Positions 15,721 to 26,453 of a DNA stretch of 64,000 nt are shown piece by piece. This stretch comes from Brevundimonas intermedia (GTDB taxonomy: Bacteria > Pseudomonadota > Alphaproteobacteria > Caulobacterales > Caulobacteraceae). The first letter of the stretch is position 1, and each line of letters starts with the position of its first letter. The stretch lies in the NCBI RefSeq assembly GCF_027922165.1, contig NZ_BSFD01000011.1:702620-766619 (forward strand), given 5' to 3'. The position numbers were made by a program, and so were the translations under genes. Below the pieces are notes generated by a model, which did no database searches, was not told where the DNA came from, and saw only the letters and a program-made list of their open reading frames with translations.

Positions 15721-16482
15721 ATGACGCCAGATCGCCGACTGTTCCTGCTGGCCCTCGGATCGGCCGCCGCGACCCTGGCCGCTTGCGGTGCAGGTAACGC
15801 CGCCCGCATGCCACGCCCCGGCTCCGCGACGCAGAGGGTTCAGACGCCGTCTCGTGACGCGTTCCCCGCCATCCCGTTCGCGGACTGGACCGACGAGGAG
15901 CCGGAATACCTGCTCTACCCTGGCGATGAGATCGAGGTGGCCATGCCCACCGCCGCGGAACTGACCCGCACGTTAAAGGTCGGTCCTGATGGGCGCGTAG
16001 CCCTGCCCCTGATCGGTCAGATCATGGCTGCGGACAGAACCCTGCCGGAGCTGGAGCGCGAGGCGTCCTCGGCCTACGCCTCGCAACTGGTGCGCCCGGT
16101 CGTGGAAGTGACCTTGAGACAGGCCGGCCCGATTCGCGTCTGGATCGACGGCGAAGTGCGAACCCCGGGCGTGATCGAGATGACCGGCGACCTGGACGCC
16201 TATCAGGCCGTCGTCCAGGCGGGCGGCTTCCTGCCTTCGGGCAAGCCGGATCGCGTCGCCCTGATCCGGCGCGGTCCCGGAGGCTCGCGCATGATGCGGG
16301 TGGTCGATCTGCGCCCGCGTCGCGGCGAGGTCGTGGCCTTGCGTCGTGGCGACATCCTCTTCGTGCCGCGTTCGACGCTCGGTGAACTCGCCGCCTTCTT
16401 CACCCAGGTGCGCGCCGCCATGCCCATCGGCTTCAGCTATTCGATCAACGGATCGAACGGCAACGGCTACGCCACCTTCTAG
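15721..16482 (+). CDS. Wza/HfsD-like outer-membrane polysaccharide export lipoprotein
   Basis: 253 residues. The signal peptide MTPDRRLFLLALGSAAATLA ends at a lipobox (TLAAC, Cys22). The Poly_export domain starts at EYLLYPGDEIEVAM with KVGPDGRVALPLIGQI, and an SLBB domain begins at GPIRVWIDGEVRTPGVIEMT and runs through YQAVVQAGGF. The 121-base gap to the divergent HfsA-like gene must hold both promoters. Its predicted partner set (HfsA, HfsB, flippase, transferases) all lies in this window. Confidence 0.88.
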   Translation: MTPDRRLFLLALGSAAATLAACGAGNAARMPRPGSATQRVQTPSRDAFPAIPFADWTDEEPEYLLYPGDEIEVAMPTAAELTRTLKVGPDGRVALPLIGQIMAADRTLPELEREASSAYASQLVRPVVEVTLRQAGPIRVWIDGEVRTPGVIEMTGDLDAYQAVVQAGGFLPSGKPDRVALIRRGPGGSRMMRVVDLRPRRGEVVALRRGDILFVPRSTLGELAAFFTQVRAAMPIGFSYSINGSNGNGYATF

Positions 16483-16485
16483 GGA

Positions 16486-16797
16486 TCAGGCGGCCAGCCG
16501 CACCACGCCCATGTCGATGTACCGGCGCGCCGCCTTCTGCGCCTCGGCGATCTCTTCGCGTTCCATTTCCAGGCTCATCTCGCGGCGATAGACGCGCGCT
16601 TCAATCGAACCCTTCATGGCCGCAAGGTTGAAGATCATGTGGGCCGAGACCCGGTCCATCGGGCAACCGCCCGATCCGGCCGAATACATCATGCCCAGCT
16701 TGAACAGGTCGTCGCCCGACATGTCGGTCGTCGGCAGAGGCAGGCCTTCTGTTTCCGAAGCGGCCTGCGGGTCTTGCGCCATTTCTTGCGCGTTCAT
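16486..16797 (-). CDS. Small Sel1-like repeat protein
   Basis: 103 residues. The start at 16797 has AGGAG eight bases upstream. Residues about 24-60 (DLFKLGMMYSAGSGGCPMDR then VSAHMIFNLAAMKG) read as a Sel1/TPR-like repeat pair, followed by a charged helix SLEMEREEIAEAQKAARRY. Similar cytoplasmic one-repeat proteins are common in Caulobacterales; their function is not established. It ends four bases after the HfsD-like gene on the other strand. Confidence 0.72.
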   Translation of the reverse strand: MNAQEMAQDPQAASETEGLPLPTTDMSGDDLFKLGMMYSAGSGGCPMDRVSAHMIFNLAAMKGSIEARVYRREMSLEMEREEIAEAQKAARRYIDMGVVRLAA

Positions 16798-16969
16798 CAC
16801 CGTATCTCCTGAACGGACGCCGTTCTGGGCCCGTCTCTGATACCGCATCAAATACCGCCGGTTTGAAGTTAAAGTTAACGGCGAAAGCTGTGGCCAAACT
16901 TTTCAGTAAAGCAGAAATGAATACTCCTCGAGCGATTCAGAAGTCTGAAATCTGTTGGAAATCTCTTGT

Positions 16970-17695
16970 TTACGGCTTGGGCGCCCTCTGGCCGAACAAA
17001 ACCGCCCGCGCCGCCTCGGCTTCCTTGCCCGACCCGCCCGCATTTCCACGTCGGTCTTCCAGCAGAGCCCGCCCGATCTTGACCGCCGGCCGCGCCCCGA
17101 CTCGGTCAATCCAGGCCGCAACATTCGGGAACTCGGCCAGGCTCTGCCCTTGTAGCGCCGGCAATATCCAGGGCCAGGCCGCCATGTCGGCGATGGAGTA
17201 GTCGCCGGCCAGATACTCACGGTCCCGCAGGCGGCGATCCAGGACTCCATACAGACGATGGGTCTCGTTCGTGTAGCGTCGCACGCCGTAGGCGATCTGA
17301 CGCTGGTCGCGGATCATGGCCGGCGCATACTGGCGGAAGTGGTGCGTCTGACCCGCCATAGGCCCCAACCCGCCGACCTGCCAGAACAGCCACTGATCGA
17401 CCTCGACGCGCGCGCGCACTTCTGTCGGATAGAAACTCCCCGACTTGTTCCCCAGATACTGAAGGATCGCGCCGGACTCGAAGATCGAGATCGGCTCGCC
17501 GTCGGGTCCGTCAGGATCCACGATGGCCGGCATGCGGCCATTGGGACTGATGGCCTGAAAGGCCGGCTCGAACTGCTCCCCGACGCCGATGTTCACAGGC
17601 TTAACCTCATAGGGCAGCCCCATCTCCTCAAGGGCGATGGAGACCTTCCATCCGTTCGGCGTCGGCCAGTACCAGAGCTGGATCGGTGCGGTCAT
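16970..17695 (-). CDS. Glutathione S-transferase, YfcG/YghU-like disulfide-bond oxidoreductase
   Basis: 241 residues. The N-terminal thioredoxin-fold domain has the TPNGWKVSIALEEMGLPYEV motif characteristic of the YfcG/YghU (nu-class) group, then ISPNGRMPAIVDPD and SIFESGAILQYLG, which bind glutathione. The C-terminal helical domain includes YSIADMAAWPWI, the N-capping box. Family members use two glutathiones and act as disulfide reductases. The start at 17695 gives the family-typical N-terminus; a longer version would add an unrelated extension. Confidence 0.88.
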   Translation of the reverse strand: MTAPIQLWYWPTPNGWKVSIALEEMGLPYEVKPVNIGVGEQFEPAFQAISPNGRMPAIVDPDGPDGEPISIFESGAILQYLGNKSGSFYPTEVRARVEVDQWLFWQVGGLGPMAGQTHHFRQYAPAMIRDQRQIAYGVRRYTNETHRLYGVLDRRLRDREYLAGDYSIADMAAWPWILPALQGQSLAEFPNVAAWIDRVGARPAVKIGRALLEDRRGNAGGSGKEAEAARAVLFGQRAPKP

Positions 17696-17870
17696 TTCAT
17701 AGGCCTCCGGGAGATGCAGGTGACATTTGGGCCTGTGCACGCGCTGCCGCAACGCAGGTTTCAATCCTGACACGGTCGTTCAGGAGGCGTTCAGGCGCGC
17801 AATCCGACTTTCAGCGCCATTAACGGGCCAGTTCGTCGTTTCCGTCGGCGGCCCAGAATGGAGCAAGCAG

Positions 17871-18455
17871 ATGAACCGCCTCACCAAGGCCGCCGTCGTC
17901 GCCATCGCCCTGTCCACCACGGCCGTCCCCATGCTGGCCGAGGCGCAGAACCGCGACCGCCGGGAATACCGTGAAGACCGCCGCGACGACCGGCGTGACT
18001 ATCGTGACGAACGTCGCGACGACCGTCGCGACTGGCGTCAGGGCGACTACAACAATCGCCAAGACTATCGTCAGGACCGCCGTGACGACCGCCGCGACTA
18101 TCGTGACGAGCGCCGGGACGACCGCCGCGACTATCGCAACGACCGTTGGGACCGGAACAATCGCGACTGGTGGCGCGGCCGGTCCGACTTCCGCGGCTAT
18201 AACGGACCGCGCTCAGGCTACTGGTACGCGCCCAGCTACGGTTACTACCGGGTCGAACCGCGCTACTCCGGTTATCGCTGGAGAACGGGCGGGTATCTGC
18301 CGGCCCAGTACCGCAGCTATTATGTCCGTGATCCCTACTTCTACAATCTGCGGCCGGCTCCGCGCGGCTACCGCTATGTCCACGCCGGCAGCGACATCGT
18401 GCTGATCGCGGTCGCCACCGGCCTGATCGCGAGCGTCCTGTCCAACGTCTATTGA
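17871..18455 (+). CDS. RcnB-family periplasmic protein with Arg-Asp-rich repeats
   Basis: 194 residues. A signal peptide covers residues 1-25 (TKAAVVAIALSTTAVPMLAEAQ). Residues 28-98 are an extremely charged tract of RDDRRDYRDE units. The C-terminal domain (YLPAQYRSYYVRDPYFYNLR, then PPRGYRYVHAGSDIVLIAVATGLI-like residues) is the RcnB domain, named for a periplasmic Ni/Co homeostasis protein of E. coli. Metal handling here is only a family inference, since most RcnB homologues in Caulobacteraceae are uncharacterised. A second RcnB-like gene follows downstream. Confidence 0.82.
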   Translation: MNRLTKAAVVAIALSTTAVPMLAEAQNRDRREYREDRRDDRRDYRDERRDDRRDWRQGDYNNRQDYRQDRRDDRRDYRDERRDDRRDYRNDRWDRNNRDWWRGRSDFRGYNGPRSGYWYAPSYGYYRVEPRYSGYRWRTGGYLPAQYRSYYVRDPYFYNLRPAPRGYRYVHAGSDIVLIAVATGLIASVLSNVY

Positions 18456-18475
18456 GGACGCTGGGTCGCTGAACC

Positions 18476-18510
18476 GGAAAGCCCCGCGACATCCGCTCGC
18501 GGGGCTTTCC
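18476..18510. terminator. GC-rich hairpin after the first RcnB-like gene
   Basis: GGAAAGCCCCGCG pairs perfectly with CGCGGGGCTTTCC across a 9-base loop, 20 bases after the stop codon. No long T-run follows, but the position and the 13-bp stem fit a transcription terminator. Confidence 0.75.
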
Positions 18511-18614
18511 AAAGGCGGGTTTCGATACGAAACCTTTTTCAGTCCGGGTTCATCGACGCGGCGCGATTATCCTCTTAAGCCGCCGGAGAACCGGCGTGCA
18601 GGAACAAAAAGACC

Positions 18615-19640
18615 ATGAAACGCCTCCTGATGGCTTTCACCGCCGTCGCCGCCGTAGCGGGGCCGCTCGCCGCCCCAATCCAAGCTCTGGCTCAGGACGA
18701 TCAGCCCCGTCGCGAACAACGCGACGCCGACCGCCCCCAACGCCCGCAGATCTCGCGCGGAGAACGCCCGGCTCCAAACCGGCCGAACGCGTCCAGACCG
18801 GAAACCTCACCGCCCGAGCGTCCGCAGAACAGCGCCCCCCGACCCGAGCGGCCAAGGACGGAAGACCGCCCCTCACGGCCAGATCGGCCCAGCACGGGCG
18901 GCCGCCCAGATCGACCGTCCAACGGGGAAGGAAGGCCTGATCGTCCCACGGGAGGCGACCGTCCTTCCCGTCCGGACCGCCCTGAAGGCGGTTGGAACCG
19001 GCCTGACAGGCCCGGAAACGGCGCCGGCCGTCCGGATAGGCCAGACCGTCCCTCGAACGGCGGCCGACCAGATCGCCCGGGCGACAATGCCGGCCGCCCC
19101 GACCGACCCGATCGGCCAGGCAATGGCGGCAGGCCCGACAGACCAGGTGGCGACTCGGGACGCCCTGATCGGCCCGGCGGCGGCTGGAACCGCCCGGATC
19201 GACCGAACGACAACTGGAACCGCCCGGGTCGCCCAGATCGTCCCGGCTCGGGCTGGAATCGGGACCGCGACCGGCATGAGGACTTCCGGCGTCGGTTCAA
19301 CAGTGAGCAGTGGCGGCGCGACTTCTATCGCAATCACCGGTCAGATTGGTGGCGCAACGACCGGCGCTTCCATGGCTACAGCGGTGTGCGCGTCGGCTTC
19401 TATTTCGCGCCGGGCTGGGGCTATTACAGCGTCCCACGCTCCTACTGGGGTCGCTACTGGTCGGTCGGCGAGTATCTTCCGGACGTCTTCTGGCGCTACC
19501 GGCTGGACGACTGGCGCACCTATGGCCTGGGCTATCCGCCCGAGGGCACGCGCTGGGTGCTGGTCGACAATACGATCTATCTGATCGACGAGTACGACGG
19601 CTACATCATCGACGTCATCCGGGACGCCTGGCGCTGGTAG
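18615..19640 (+). CDS. RcnB-family exported protein with long GRPDRP repeat region
   Basis: 341 residues. Residues 1-27 are a signal peptide (LLMAFTAVAAVAGPLAAPIQ then ALAQ). Residues about 30-215 are intrinsically disordered, rich in Arg, Pro, Asp and Gly; from about 85 they are built of more than a dozen (G)RPDRP units with GGWNRPDRP variants. The C-terminal 115 residues are an RcnB domain (WGRYWSVGEYLPDVFWRY, TRWVLVDNTIYLIDEYDGYI). The repeat may bind the cell wall, LPS or metals; nothing in the sequence decides this. The gene has its own upstream terminator and downstream terminator, so it is monocistronic. Confidence 0.82.
   Translation: MKRLLMAFTAVAAVAGPLAAPIQALAQDDQPRREQRDADRPQRPQISRGERPAPNRPNASRPETSPPERPQNSAPRPERPRTEDRPSRPDRPSTGGRPDRPSNGEGRPDRPTGGDRPSRPDRPEGGWNRPDRPGNGAGRPDRPDRPSNGGRPDRPGDNAGRPDRPDRPGNGGRPDRPGGDSGRPDRPGGGWNRPDRPNDNWNRPGRPDRPGSGWNRDRDRHEDFRRRFNSEQWRRDFYRNHRSDWWRNDRRFHGYSGVRVGFYFAPGWGYYSVPRSYWGRYWSVGEYLPDVFWRYRLDDWRTYGLGYPPEGTRWVLVDNTIYLIDEYDGYIIDVIRDAWRW
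18867..19259. repeat. Coding tandem repeat, (G)RPDRP units
   Basis: Within the RcnB-like gene, codons for Arg-Pro-Asp-Arg-Pro recur more than a dozen times at irregular 6-12 codon spacing, separated by Gly/Asn/Ser/Trp spacers. Synonymous codons vary between copies (cgt/cgg/aga for Arg, ccg/cca for Pro), so the protein repeat is under selection rather than being a recent DNA expansion. Confidence 0.85.
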
Positions 19641-19650
19641 TCTCGAGCAA

Positions 19651-19680
19651 GAAGGCCCGGAGAGCGATCTCCGGGCCTTC
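19651..19680. terminator. Bidirectional terminator between the RcnB-like gene and gatB
   Basis: GAAGGCCCGGAGA and TCTCCGGGCCTTC form a perfect 13-bp stem with a GCGA tetraloop, followed by ATTCTTTT. It lies between convergent genes and can serve both strands. Confidence 0.88.
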
Positions 19681-19695
19681 ATTCTTTTCAGTGGC

Positions 19696-21198
<1,503 letters not shown>

Positions 21199-21295
21199 GA
21201 GGTCGTCCTAGCGCCCTCGGCGGCGGCGAGAAAGAGGCTGTCTTGAGGGTGTCGCGAAATCGCGCTCAACATCGGTCGCCTCAATGGAGAATCCC

Positions 21296-21625
21296 ATGTC
21301 CAAGACCCTGTTCGCCGCTGCTGCGGCCTCCCTGCTTCTGGTCGGCGCCGCCTCGGCCCAGACCGCGCCGGCTCCGGCCCAAGCCCCTGCCCATGACGAG
21401 CACCACGCCCGTCCCACCATCGAGAGCCCGATCGAGGCCCTGGTGAACGATCCGGCGACCAAGGCGGTGCTGGAGAAGCACCTGCCCGGCATGGACAAGC
21501 ATCCCGCCTATGGCCAGTTCAAAGCCATGACCCTTCGGCAGGTCGCGCCCTACTCCCAGGGCGCCATCACCGACGAGAAGATCGCGGCCATCGACGCGGA
21601 TCTGAAGGCGCTTCCGGCGGCTTGA
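21296..21625 (+). CDS. Small exported protein of unknown function
   Basis: 109 residues. The ATG at 21296 is preceded by GGAGA and opens a clear signal peptide (SKTLFAAAAASLLLVGAASA). A Pro/Ala/His-rich linker (APAPAQAPAHDEHHAR) is followed by a helical domain of about 70 residues (PIEALVNDPATKAVLEKHLP). The latter stretch resembles small periplasmic proteins found beside or inside esterase and dehydrogenase genes in Caulobacteraceae. The His-rich linker might bind metal. No known family can be named with confidence. Confidence 0.7.
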   Translation: MSKTLFAAAAASLLLVGAASAQTAPAPAQAPAHDEHHARPTIESPIEALVNDPATKAVLEKHLPGMDKHPAYGQFKAMTLRQVAPYSQGAITDEKIAAIDADLKALPAA

Positions 21626-21635
21626 TGAAGAAGAA

Positions 21636-21664
21636 GGGCCGGCGATCTCGCCGGCCCATTTTTT
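21636..21664. terminator. Rho-independent terminator
   Basis: GGGCCGGCGA and TCGCCGGCCC form a perfect 10-bp stem with a two-base loop, followed by ATTTTTTC. It lies 10 bases after the small exported protein and just before the convergent end of gatA. Confidence 0.92.
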
Positions 21665-21668
21665 CAAT

Positions 21669-23147
21669 TCACCACCACTGGCCGGGCTTGGCCGTGAAGC
21701 CCGCCGCCCGTTCCAAGGCGGCCCCGACCTGGAAGACGGTGGCTTCGTCCAGGGCCTTGCCGATGACCTGGAGGCCGAGCGGGAGGCCGCCGGAATCGAC
21801 GCCGGCGGGGACCGAGATGCCCGGCAGGCCGGCCAAGTTGGTCGTGACCGTGAAGACGTCGTTCAGATACATGGTCAGGGGGTCGATCTGCTTGTCCCCC
21901 AGAGCAAAGGCGGCCGACGGGGTCGAGGGGGTCAGGATGGCGTCCACCTGGCCCCAGACATTGTCGAAGTCCTCGGCGATGCGGCGACGGACCTTCAGGG
22001 CGCGGACGTAATAGGCGTCGTAGAAGCCGGCCGACAGCACATAGGCGCCGATGGTCAGGCGACGCTGGACCTCCTTGCCGAAGCCCTCGGCGCGCGAGGT
22101 GGCGTAGAGGTCGTCCAGCGAGCTGAACTGATCCGCCCGATGGCCGAACCGCATGCCGTCATAACGGGCCAGGTTGGACGAGGCCTCGGCCGGCGCCACG
22201 ATATAATAGGTCGGCAGGGCGTATTTGGTGTGCGGCAGGCTGATCTCGACGATCTCGCAGCCGGCGTCCTTCAGCCAGGCCACGCCCTGGTCCCACAGGG
22301 ACTGGATCTCGGCAGGCATGCCGTCCACGACATATTCGCGCGGCACGCCGATGCGCAGCCCCTTGACCGACTTGCCGACCGACTGGGTCCAGTCGGGCGT
22401 CGGGATGTCCAGACTGGTGGAGTCCTTGGCGTCGAACGAGCACATGGATTGCAGCAGCAGGGCCGCATCCTCGACCGTCTTGGTGATCGGGCCGGCCTGG
22501 TCCAGCGAACTGGCGAAGGCCACCATGCCGAAGCGGCTGGCGCGGCCATAGGTAGGCTTGATCCCGACCGTGCCGGTGAAGGCGGCGGGCTGGCGGATCG
22601 AGCCGCCGGTATCGGACGCGGTTGCGGCCAGGCACAGGTCGGCGGCGACGGCCGAGGCGGAACCGCCCGACGAGCCGCCCGGCGTCAGATCGGCGTTGGA
22701 GCCGGTCGACTTCCACGGGTTCTTGACCGGACCGAAGGCCGAGGTCTCGTTCGACGAGCCCATGGCGAATTCGTCCATGTTCAGCTTGCCCAGCATGACC
22801 GCCCCGTCGCGCCACAGATTGGCGGTGACGGTCGATTCATACGGCGGCACGAAGCCGCGCAGCATGTTGGAGCCGGCCGTGGTCTGGACGCCCTCGGTGC
22901 AGAACAGATCCTTGATGCCCAGCGGCGCGCCTTCCAGCACCCCGCCCTCGCCGGTCGCGATGCGGGCGTCGGAGGCGCGGGCCATGTCCATGGCCTTGTC
23001 CGCCGTCACCTCGACATAGGCGTTCAGGGTCGGATTGGCGGCCTCGATCTTGGTCAGGAAGGCCTGGGTGATTTCGGCCGAGGTGAAGTCCTTGGCCTTC
23101 AGGCCGTCGACGGCGCCCTTCAGGGTCAGTTTGGTCAGGTCGCTCAT
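21669..23147 (-). CDS. gatA: Asp-tRNA(Asn)/Glu-tRNA(Gln) amidotransferase subunit A
   Basis: 492 residues. GatA is the amidase-signature subunit that frees ammonia from glutamine. The catalytic Ser-cisSer-Lys triad is visible: Lys in [14 protein letters not shown], and the two Ser in [15 protein letters not shown] with [15 protein letters not shown]. The start at 23147 is the usual [20 protein letters not shown]-terminus. gatC ends two bases upstream on the same strand, so gatC-gatA is an operon. Confidence 0.97.
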   Translation of the reverse strand: MSDLTKLTLKGAVDGLKAKDFTSAEITQAFLTKIEAANPTLNAYVEVTADKAMDMARASDARIATGEGGVLEGAPLGIKDLFCTEGVQTTAGSNMLRGFVPPYESTVTANLWRDGAVMLGKLNMDEFAMGSSNETSAFGPVKNPWKSTGSNADLTPGGSSGGSASAVAADLCLAATASDTGGSIRQPAAFTGTVGIKPTYGRASRFGMVAFASSLDQAGPITKTVEDAALLLQSMCSFDAKDSTSLDIPTPDWTQSVGKSVKGLRIGVPREYVVDGMPAEIQSLWDQGVAWLKDAGCEIVEISLPHTKYALPTYYIVAPAEASSNLARYDGMRFGHRADQFSSLDDLYATSRAEGFGKEVQRRLTIGAYVLSAGFYDAYYVRALKVRRRIAEDFDNVWGQVDAILTPSTPSAAFALGDKQIDPLTMYLNDVFTVTTNLAGLPGISVPAGVDSGGLPLGLQVIGKALDEATVFQVGAALERAAGFTAKPGQWW

Positions 23148-23149
23148 GA

Positions 23150-23437
23150 CTATTCGACCACCTTGGGCACGACGAAGAAGCCGTCGGCCGACTTCGGGGC
23201 GTTGGACAGGACGGCGTCGATCTTGCCGCCGTCGGTGACCACGTCTTCGCGCAGGCGCAGGGGCTGGGCGACGTTCGAGGTCATGGGCTCGACGCCGTCG
23301 ACATCGACCTCGTTCAGCTGTTCGATCCACTGCAGGATGCCGTTCAGCTCCTGGGCCAGCGGCTCCAGCCGATCCTCGGGGGTCTTGATGCGGGCGAGAT
23401 GCGCAACCTTGCGCACCGTCGCAGCGTCGATGGCCAT
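23150..23437 (-). CDS. gatC: Asp-tRNA(Asn)/Glu-tRNA(Gln) amidotransferase subunit C
   Basis: 95 residues, the normal size. [20 protein letters not shown] is the standard GatC opening, and [20 protein letters not shown] with REDVVTDGG matches the belt region that wraps GatA and GatB. It is the first gene of the gatC-gatA pair. Its presence with gatA, gatB and a His-type AspRS points to tRNA-dependent Asn formation. Confidence 0.95.
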   Translation of the reverse strand: MAIDAATVRKVAHLARIKTPEDRLEPLAQELNGILQWIEQLNEVDVDGVEPMTSNVAQPLRLREDVVTDGGKIDAVLSNAPKSADGFFVVPKVVE

Positions 23438-23875
23438 GCGGCCCTCCAATGCACGTCGATAAAGGGGTCTAGGGGGCGGGATTAGCGGCACAGGCGGGGA
23501 TTCACAAGAACGAGACGGTGTTCCTGGTGGCACTAGGCCGCTGGCGCAAAAACAGGGTGACAAGGCGCCAAACGTGCCAAACGTGCCAAATCCCCCTCAT
23601 GGTCGCCTCCCGCGTTTACGACCCGACACTATAACCCCGCCTGGGAGACCGATGGGTTGGGGGCGCGAAAAAGGCTCCAAACCCTTGCGCAGACGTAGTG
23701 TGGAGTGGGCGACGAATAATTTTGAGGGCCCAAGTACGCAGTTCCAACACGGCGAGTGGTGATGATCGTCGTACGCATCTTGCGCGTGGCGACTGCCAAT
23801 CCTGGGGCCCGACTGACGTCGCTTCCTCAACTCATCGCCTTTGACTTCCCCGCCCGCCAGCCCTAACCGCAGGCC
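23438..23875. other. Intergenic region without a supported gene
   Basis: 438 bases between divergent gatC and ruvX. It contains three near-tandem copies of a GTGCCAAA-type unit at about 23566-23591 (cgCCAAACGTGCCAAACGTGCCAAAT) and a locally AT-rich stretch (gacgaataattttgag, about 23711) that could hold a promoter. Short open frames here lack ribosome sites and codon bias. No RNA gene fold was recognised. Confidence 0.6.
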
Positions 23876-24355
23876 GTGCCCGTTCTCGATCTCCTCGACC
23901 TGCCCGCCGCCTGCCCGCCCGACACGCCGTGGATGGGGCTGGATCTGGGCGAGAAGACCATTGGGGTGGCGGTGTCGGACTCCACCCGCCTGATCGCCTC
24001 TCCGCTCCAGCTGATCCGCAAATCCAAGTTCACGCTGGAGGCCGAGCAGCTGTTCAAGCTGATGGCGCATCGCAAGGTCTCGGCCCTGGTGATCGGCCTG
24101 CCCGCCAATATGGACGGGACCGAGGGGCCGCGCGCCCAGTCGTGCCGCGCCTTCGCCCGCAATCTGGAGCGGCTGCGGCCGATCAATGTCGCCTTCTGGG
24201 ACGAGCGGCTGTCCACCAGCGCGGTCGAGCGGTTCTTGATCGAGGACCTGGACCTGAACCGCAAGCGCCGGGCCGAGGTGGTGGACCGCACCGCCGCTGC
24301 CTGGATCCTGCAGGGGGCGCTGGATCGGGTGCGGGATCAGGCGACTTGGGTTTGA
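23876..24355 (+). CDS. ruvX: Holliday-junction resolvase-like protein RuvX/YqgF
   Basis: 159 residues with an RNase H-like fold. MGLDLGEKTIGVAVSDS carries the first catalytic Asp, ALVIGLPANMDGTEGPRAQS is the central YqgF motif, and VAFWDERLSTSAVERFL plus VVDRTAAAWILQGALD give the later acidic residues. The family acts on Holliday junctions or in 16S rRNA processing. The start is a GTG; no ATG is available at the family-typical position. The stop overlaps the next gene. Confidence 0.9.
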   Translation: MPVLDLLDLPAACPPDTPWMGLDLGEKTIGVAVSDSTRLIASPLQLIRKSKFTLEAEQLFKLMAHRKVSALVIGLPANMDGTEGPRAQSCRAFARNLERLRPINVAFWDERLSTSAVERFLIEDLDLNRKRRAEVVDRTAAAWILQGALDRVRDQATWV

Positions 24356-25275
24356 CGGCCCTGATCGCCGGCGTCCTGCCGGTCTTTCTGATGATCGCCC
24401 TGGGCTATGGGCTGCGAAAATCCGGCTTCCTGCCCGACGAGGCGTGGCGGCCGATCGAGAAGCTGTCGATCAACATCTTCTATCCCAGCTTCCTGATCCC
24501 CGCGATCTGGCACGCGGACCTGGCCGGCGGCGGGGCGACCGTGGCGGGCGCGGCGGCGGTGGGGGCGACCCTGATCGTGGCGGCGGCGACCCTGGCGGCC
24601 AAGCCCCTGATCACCCTGGACGGCCCGGCCTACACCAGCGTCTTTCAGGGGGTGATCCGCTGGAACAGCTTCGTCTTCGTGCCGGTGATCCAGTCGGTCT
24701 ATGGCTCCGAAGGCACCGCGCTCGCCGCCGTCGCCATCGCCTTCATCATTCCCGTCACCAATATCGCCTGCGTGGCGGTGCTGGCCAAATGGGGGTCGTT
24801 GCGGCGCGAACCGTCGGCTCTGGGGCTGGCGAAGTCGATGCTCGCCAATCCGATCCTGCTGGCCTGTCTGATCGGCCTGGCGCTGAACCTGTTGGGCGTG
24901 CCCCTGATCCCCGGCCTGTCGGACGCGCTGGATCTGCTGGGCGCCGCCGCCCTGCCGCTGGGCCTGATCGTCGCCGGGGCGGGGCTTTCGTTTGCCGAGG
25001 TTAAGCGAAGCCGCACCACCATCGCCGCGGTGACCCTGGTCAAGCTGGGGGTCATGCCGCCCCTGATGTGGGTCATCGCCTGGGCGTTGGGCGGCGACAG
25101 CCTGGCCCAGGGGATCGCCCTGATCTGCGGAGCGGCGCCGGGATCGGCCGCCTCCTATATATTGGCGCGCCAGATGGGCGGGGATGCGCCCCTGATCGCG
25201 GGGGTCATCGCCCTGACCACCGTCGGCAGCGCCGTGGTCATTCCGATCCTTCTGATGCTGTTCCACTTCACCTGA
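24352..25275 (+). CDS. AEC-family (auxin efflux carrier-like) transporter
   Basis: About 307 residues with ten hydrophobic helices in two five-helix halves ([20 protein letters not shown] opens the first; [20 protein letters not shown] the second). This is the bile/auxin permease superfamily, whose bacterial members export or import small organic acids. The start is a TTG at 24352 overlapping the ruvX stop (TTGA), or another TTG at 24346; no ATG or GTG lies near. Translation is probably coupled to ruvX. The substrate is unknown. Confidence 0.82.
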   Translation: MTALIAGVLPVFLMIALGYGLRKSGFLPDEAWRPIEKLSINIFYPSFLIPAIWHADLAGGGATVAGAAAVGATLIVAAATLAAKPLITLDGPAYTSVFQGVIRWNSFVFVPVIQSVYGSEGTALAAVAIAFIIPVTNIACVAVLAKWGSLRREPSALGLAKSMLANPILLACLIGLALNLLGVPLIPGLSDALDLLGAAALPLGLIVAGAGLSFAEVKRSRTTIAAVTLVKLGVMPPLMWVIAWALGGDSLAQGIALICGAAPGSAASYILARQMGGDAPLIAGVIALTTVGSAVVIPILLMLFHFT

Positions 25276-25327
25276 CCCGCGCCCGACACTGGCGTTTGCG
25301 CCGACTCCCGCCTATAGGCGCGTCTCG

Positions 25328-26308
25328 ATGACCCAGCCCCAAGACGTCACCGACCAGACCATTCGCGAGCGGCTGGTTCCGTTCCCCAAGGCCCACTTCC
25401 TGGCCGCCTCGGACCTGAATCCCTTCGTCACCCAGCAGTTGCTGGATCTCGGCGACGCCTTCGTGGATTTCAATCGCCAGTCGTCCAAGGCCCTGGACCT
25501 GCTGCACGGGCGCACGGTCGTGAACCTGTTCTTCGAGAACTCGACCCGCACCAGTTCCTCGTTCGAGATCGCCGCCAAGCGGCTGGGCGCCGATGTCGTG
25601 ACCATGCCGGTCGGCTCGTCCTCGGTGAAGAAGGGCGAGACCCTGATCGATACGGCGGTGACGCTGAATGCGATGAAGCCGGACATTCTGGTCATCCGCC
25701 ACTCGGCCTCGGGCGCGGCGGAGCTGCTGAGCCAGAAGGTCGGGTGCGCCGTCGTCAACGCCGGTGACGGTCGCCACGAACACCCGACCCAGGCCCTGCT
25801 GGATCTGCTGTCGATGCGCCGCGCCTTCGGGGATGTGACCAGCCTGACGGTCGCCATCTGCGGCGACATCACCCACAGCCGGGTGGCGCGCTCGAACGTC
25901 GCCCTGTTGCAGATGATGGGGGCGCGGGTGCGGCTGATCGGGCCGCCGACCCTGGTGCCCGGCGACGCCGACCGCTGGGGCTGCGAGGTCTTCCACGACA
26001 TGCGCGAAGGGCTGGCGGGCTGCGACGTGGTGATGATGCTGCGGCTTCAGCTGGAGCGGATGGCCGGCGCCCTGGTGCCCTCGACCCGCGAGTATTTCCG
26101 CTTCTGGGGTCTGGACCGCGAGAAGCTGGCCTGGGCCAAGCCGGGGGCCCGGGTCATGCACCCCGGGCCGATGAACCGGGGCGTCGAGATCGATTCCGAC
26201 GTGGCCGACGACCTTGACGTCTCCTTGATCCAGGATCAGGTCGAGATGGGCGTCGCCGCCCGTATGGCCGTGCTGGCCTCCCTCTCCGCCCGTTGGGGGG
26301 ACAAGTGA
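25328..26308 (+). CDS. pyrB: Aspartate carbamoyltransferase catalytic chain
   Basis: 326 residues. PyrB joins carbamoyl phosphate and aspartate in pyrimidine synthesis. The carbamoyl-phosphate loop [20 protein letters not shown], the [16 protein letters not shown] motif and the [12 protein letters not shown] aspartate loop are intact. It is followed by a degenerate pyrC-like gene, the arrangement of class A ATCases, where the inactive DHOase forms the structural core of the dodecamer. Confidence 0.96.
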   Translation: MTQPQDVTDQTIRERLVPFPKAHFLAASDLNPFVTQQLLDLGDAFVDFNRQSSKALDLLHGRTVVNLFFENSTRTSSSFEIAAKRLGADVVTMPVGSSSVKKGETLIDTAVTLNAMKPDILVIRHSASGAAELLSQKVGCAVVNAGDGRHEHPTQALLDLLSMRRAFGDVTSLTVAICGDITHSRVARSNVALLQMMGARVRLIGPPTLVPGDADRWGCEVFHDMREGLAGCDVVMMLRLQLERMAGALVPSTREYFRFWGLDREKLAWAKPGARVMHPGPMNRGVEIDSDVADDLDVSLIQDQVEMGVAARMAVLASLSARWGDK

Positions 26309-26324
26309 TGGACCGCAAAAACAT

Positions 26325-26452
26325 CCGTCACCCTCGGGTTTGTCCCGAGGGCCCACCTGTCCGCCACACGAGCGCCCGCCGCTCAGTCTCCGCCATCCAA
26401 CAGCCGAGCCGCCTCCGCCGTGGGCCCTCGGGACAAGCCCGAGGGTGACGGG
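26325..26452. repeat. Intergenic inverted repeat, CCCTCGGG family
   Basis: Two 31-base arms (26325-26355 and 26422-26452) are inverted copies with one mismatch, around 66 bases of spacer. Each arm is itself a small hairpin, CCCTCGGG and CCCGAGGG around a TTTGT/AAGC-type loop. The right arm ends two bases before the pyrC-like start codon, so its GAGGG acts as that gene's ribosome site. Confidence 0.85.
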
Positions 26453-26453
26453 A

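Noticed and set aside
18867..19259. Possible CRISPR-like array
   Set aside because: Units are coding, uneven in spacing and differ in sequence. There are no spacers and no cas genes nearby.
18701..19337. Minus-strand open frames with repeated GRSGR-type residues
   Set aside because: They are the reverse reading of the GRPDRP-encoding repeat in the RcnB-like gene, with no start context.
23574..23762. 62-residue open frame between gatC and ruvX
   Set aside because: No ribosome site, poor codon use and a Pro/Arg-rich translation without pattern.
26340..26453. Longer N-terminus of the PyrC-like gene
   Set aside because: It would translate the inverted repeat; the family N-terminus starts at 26454.
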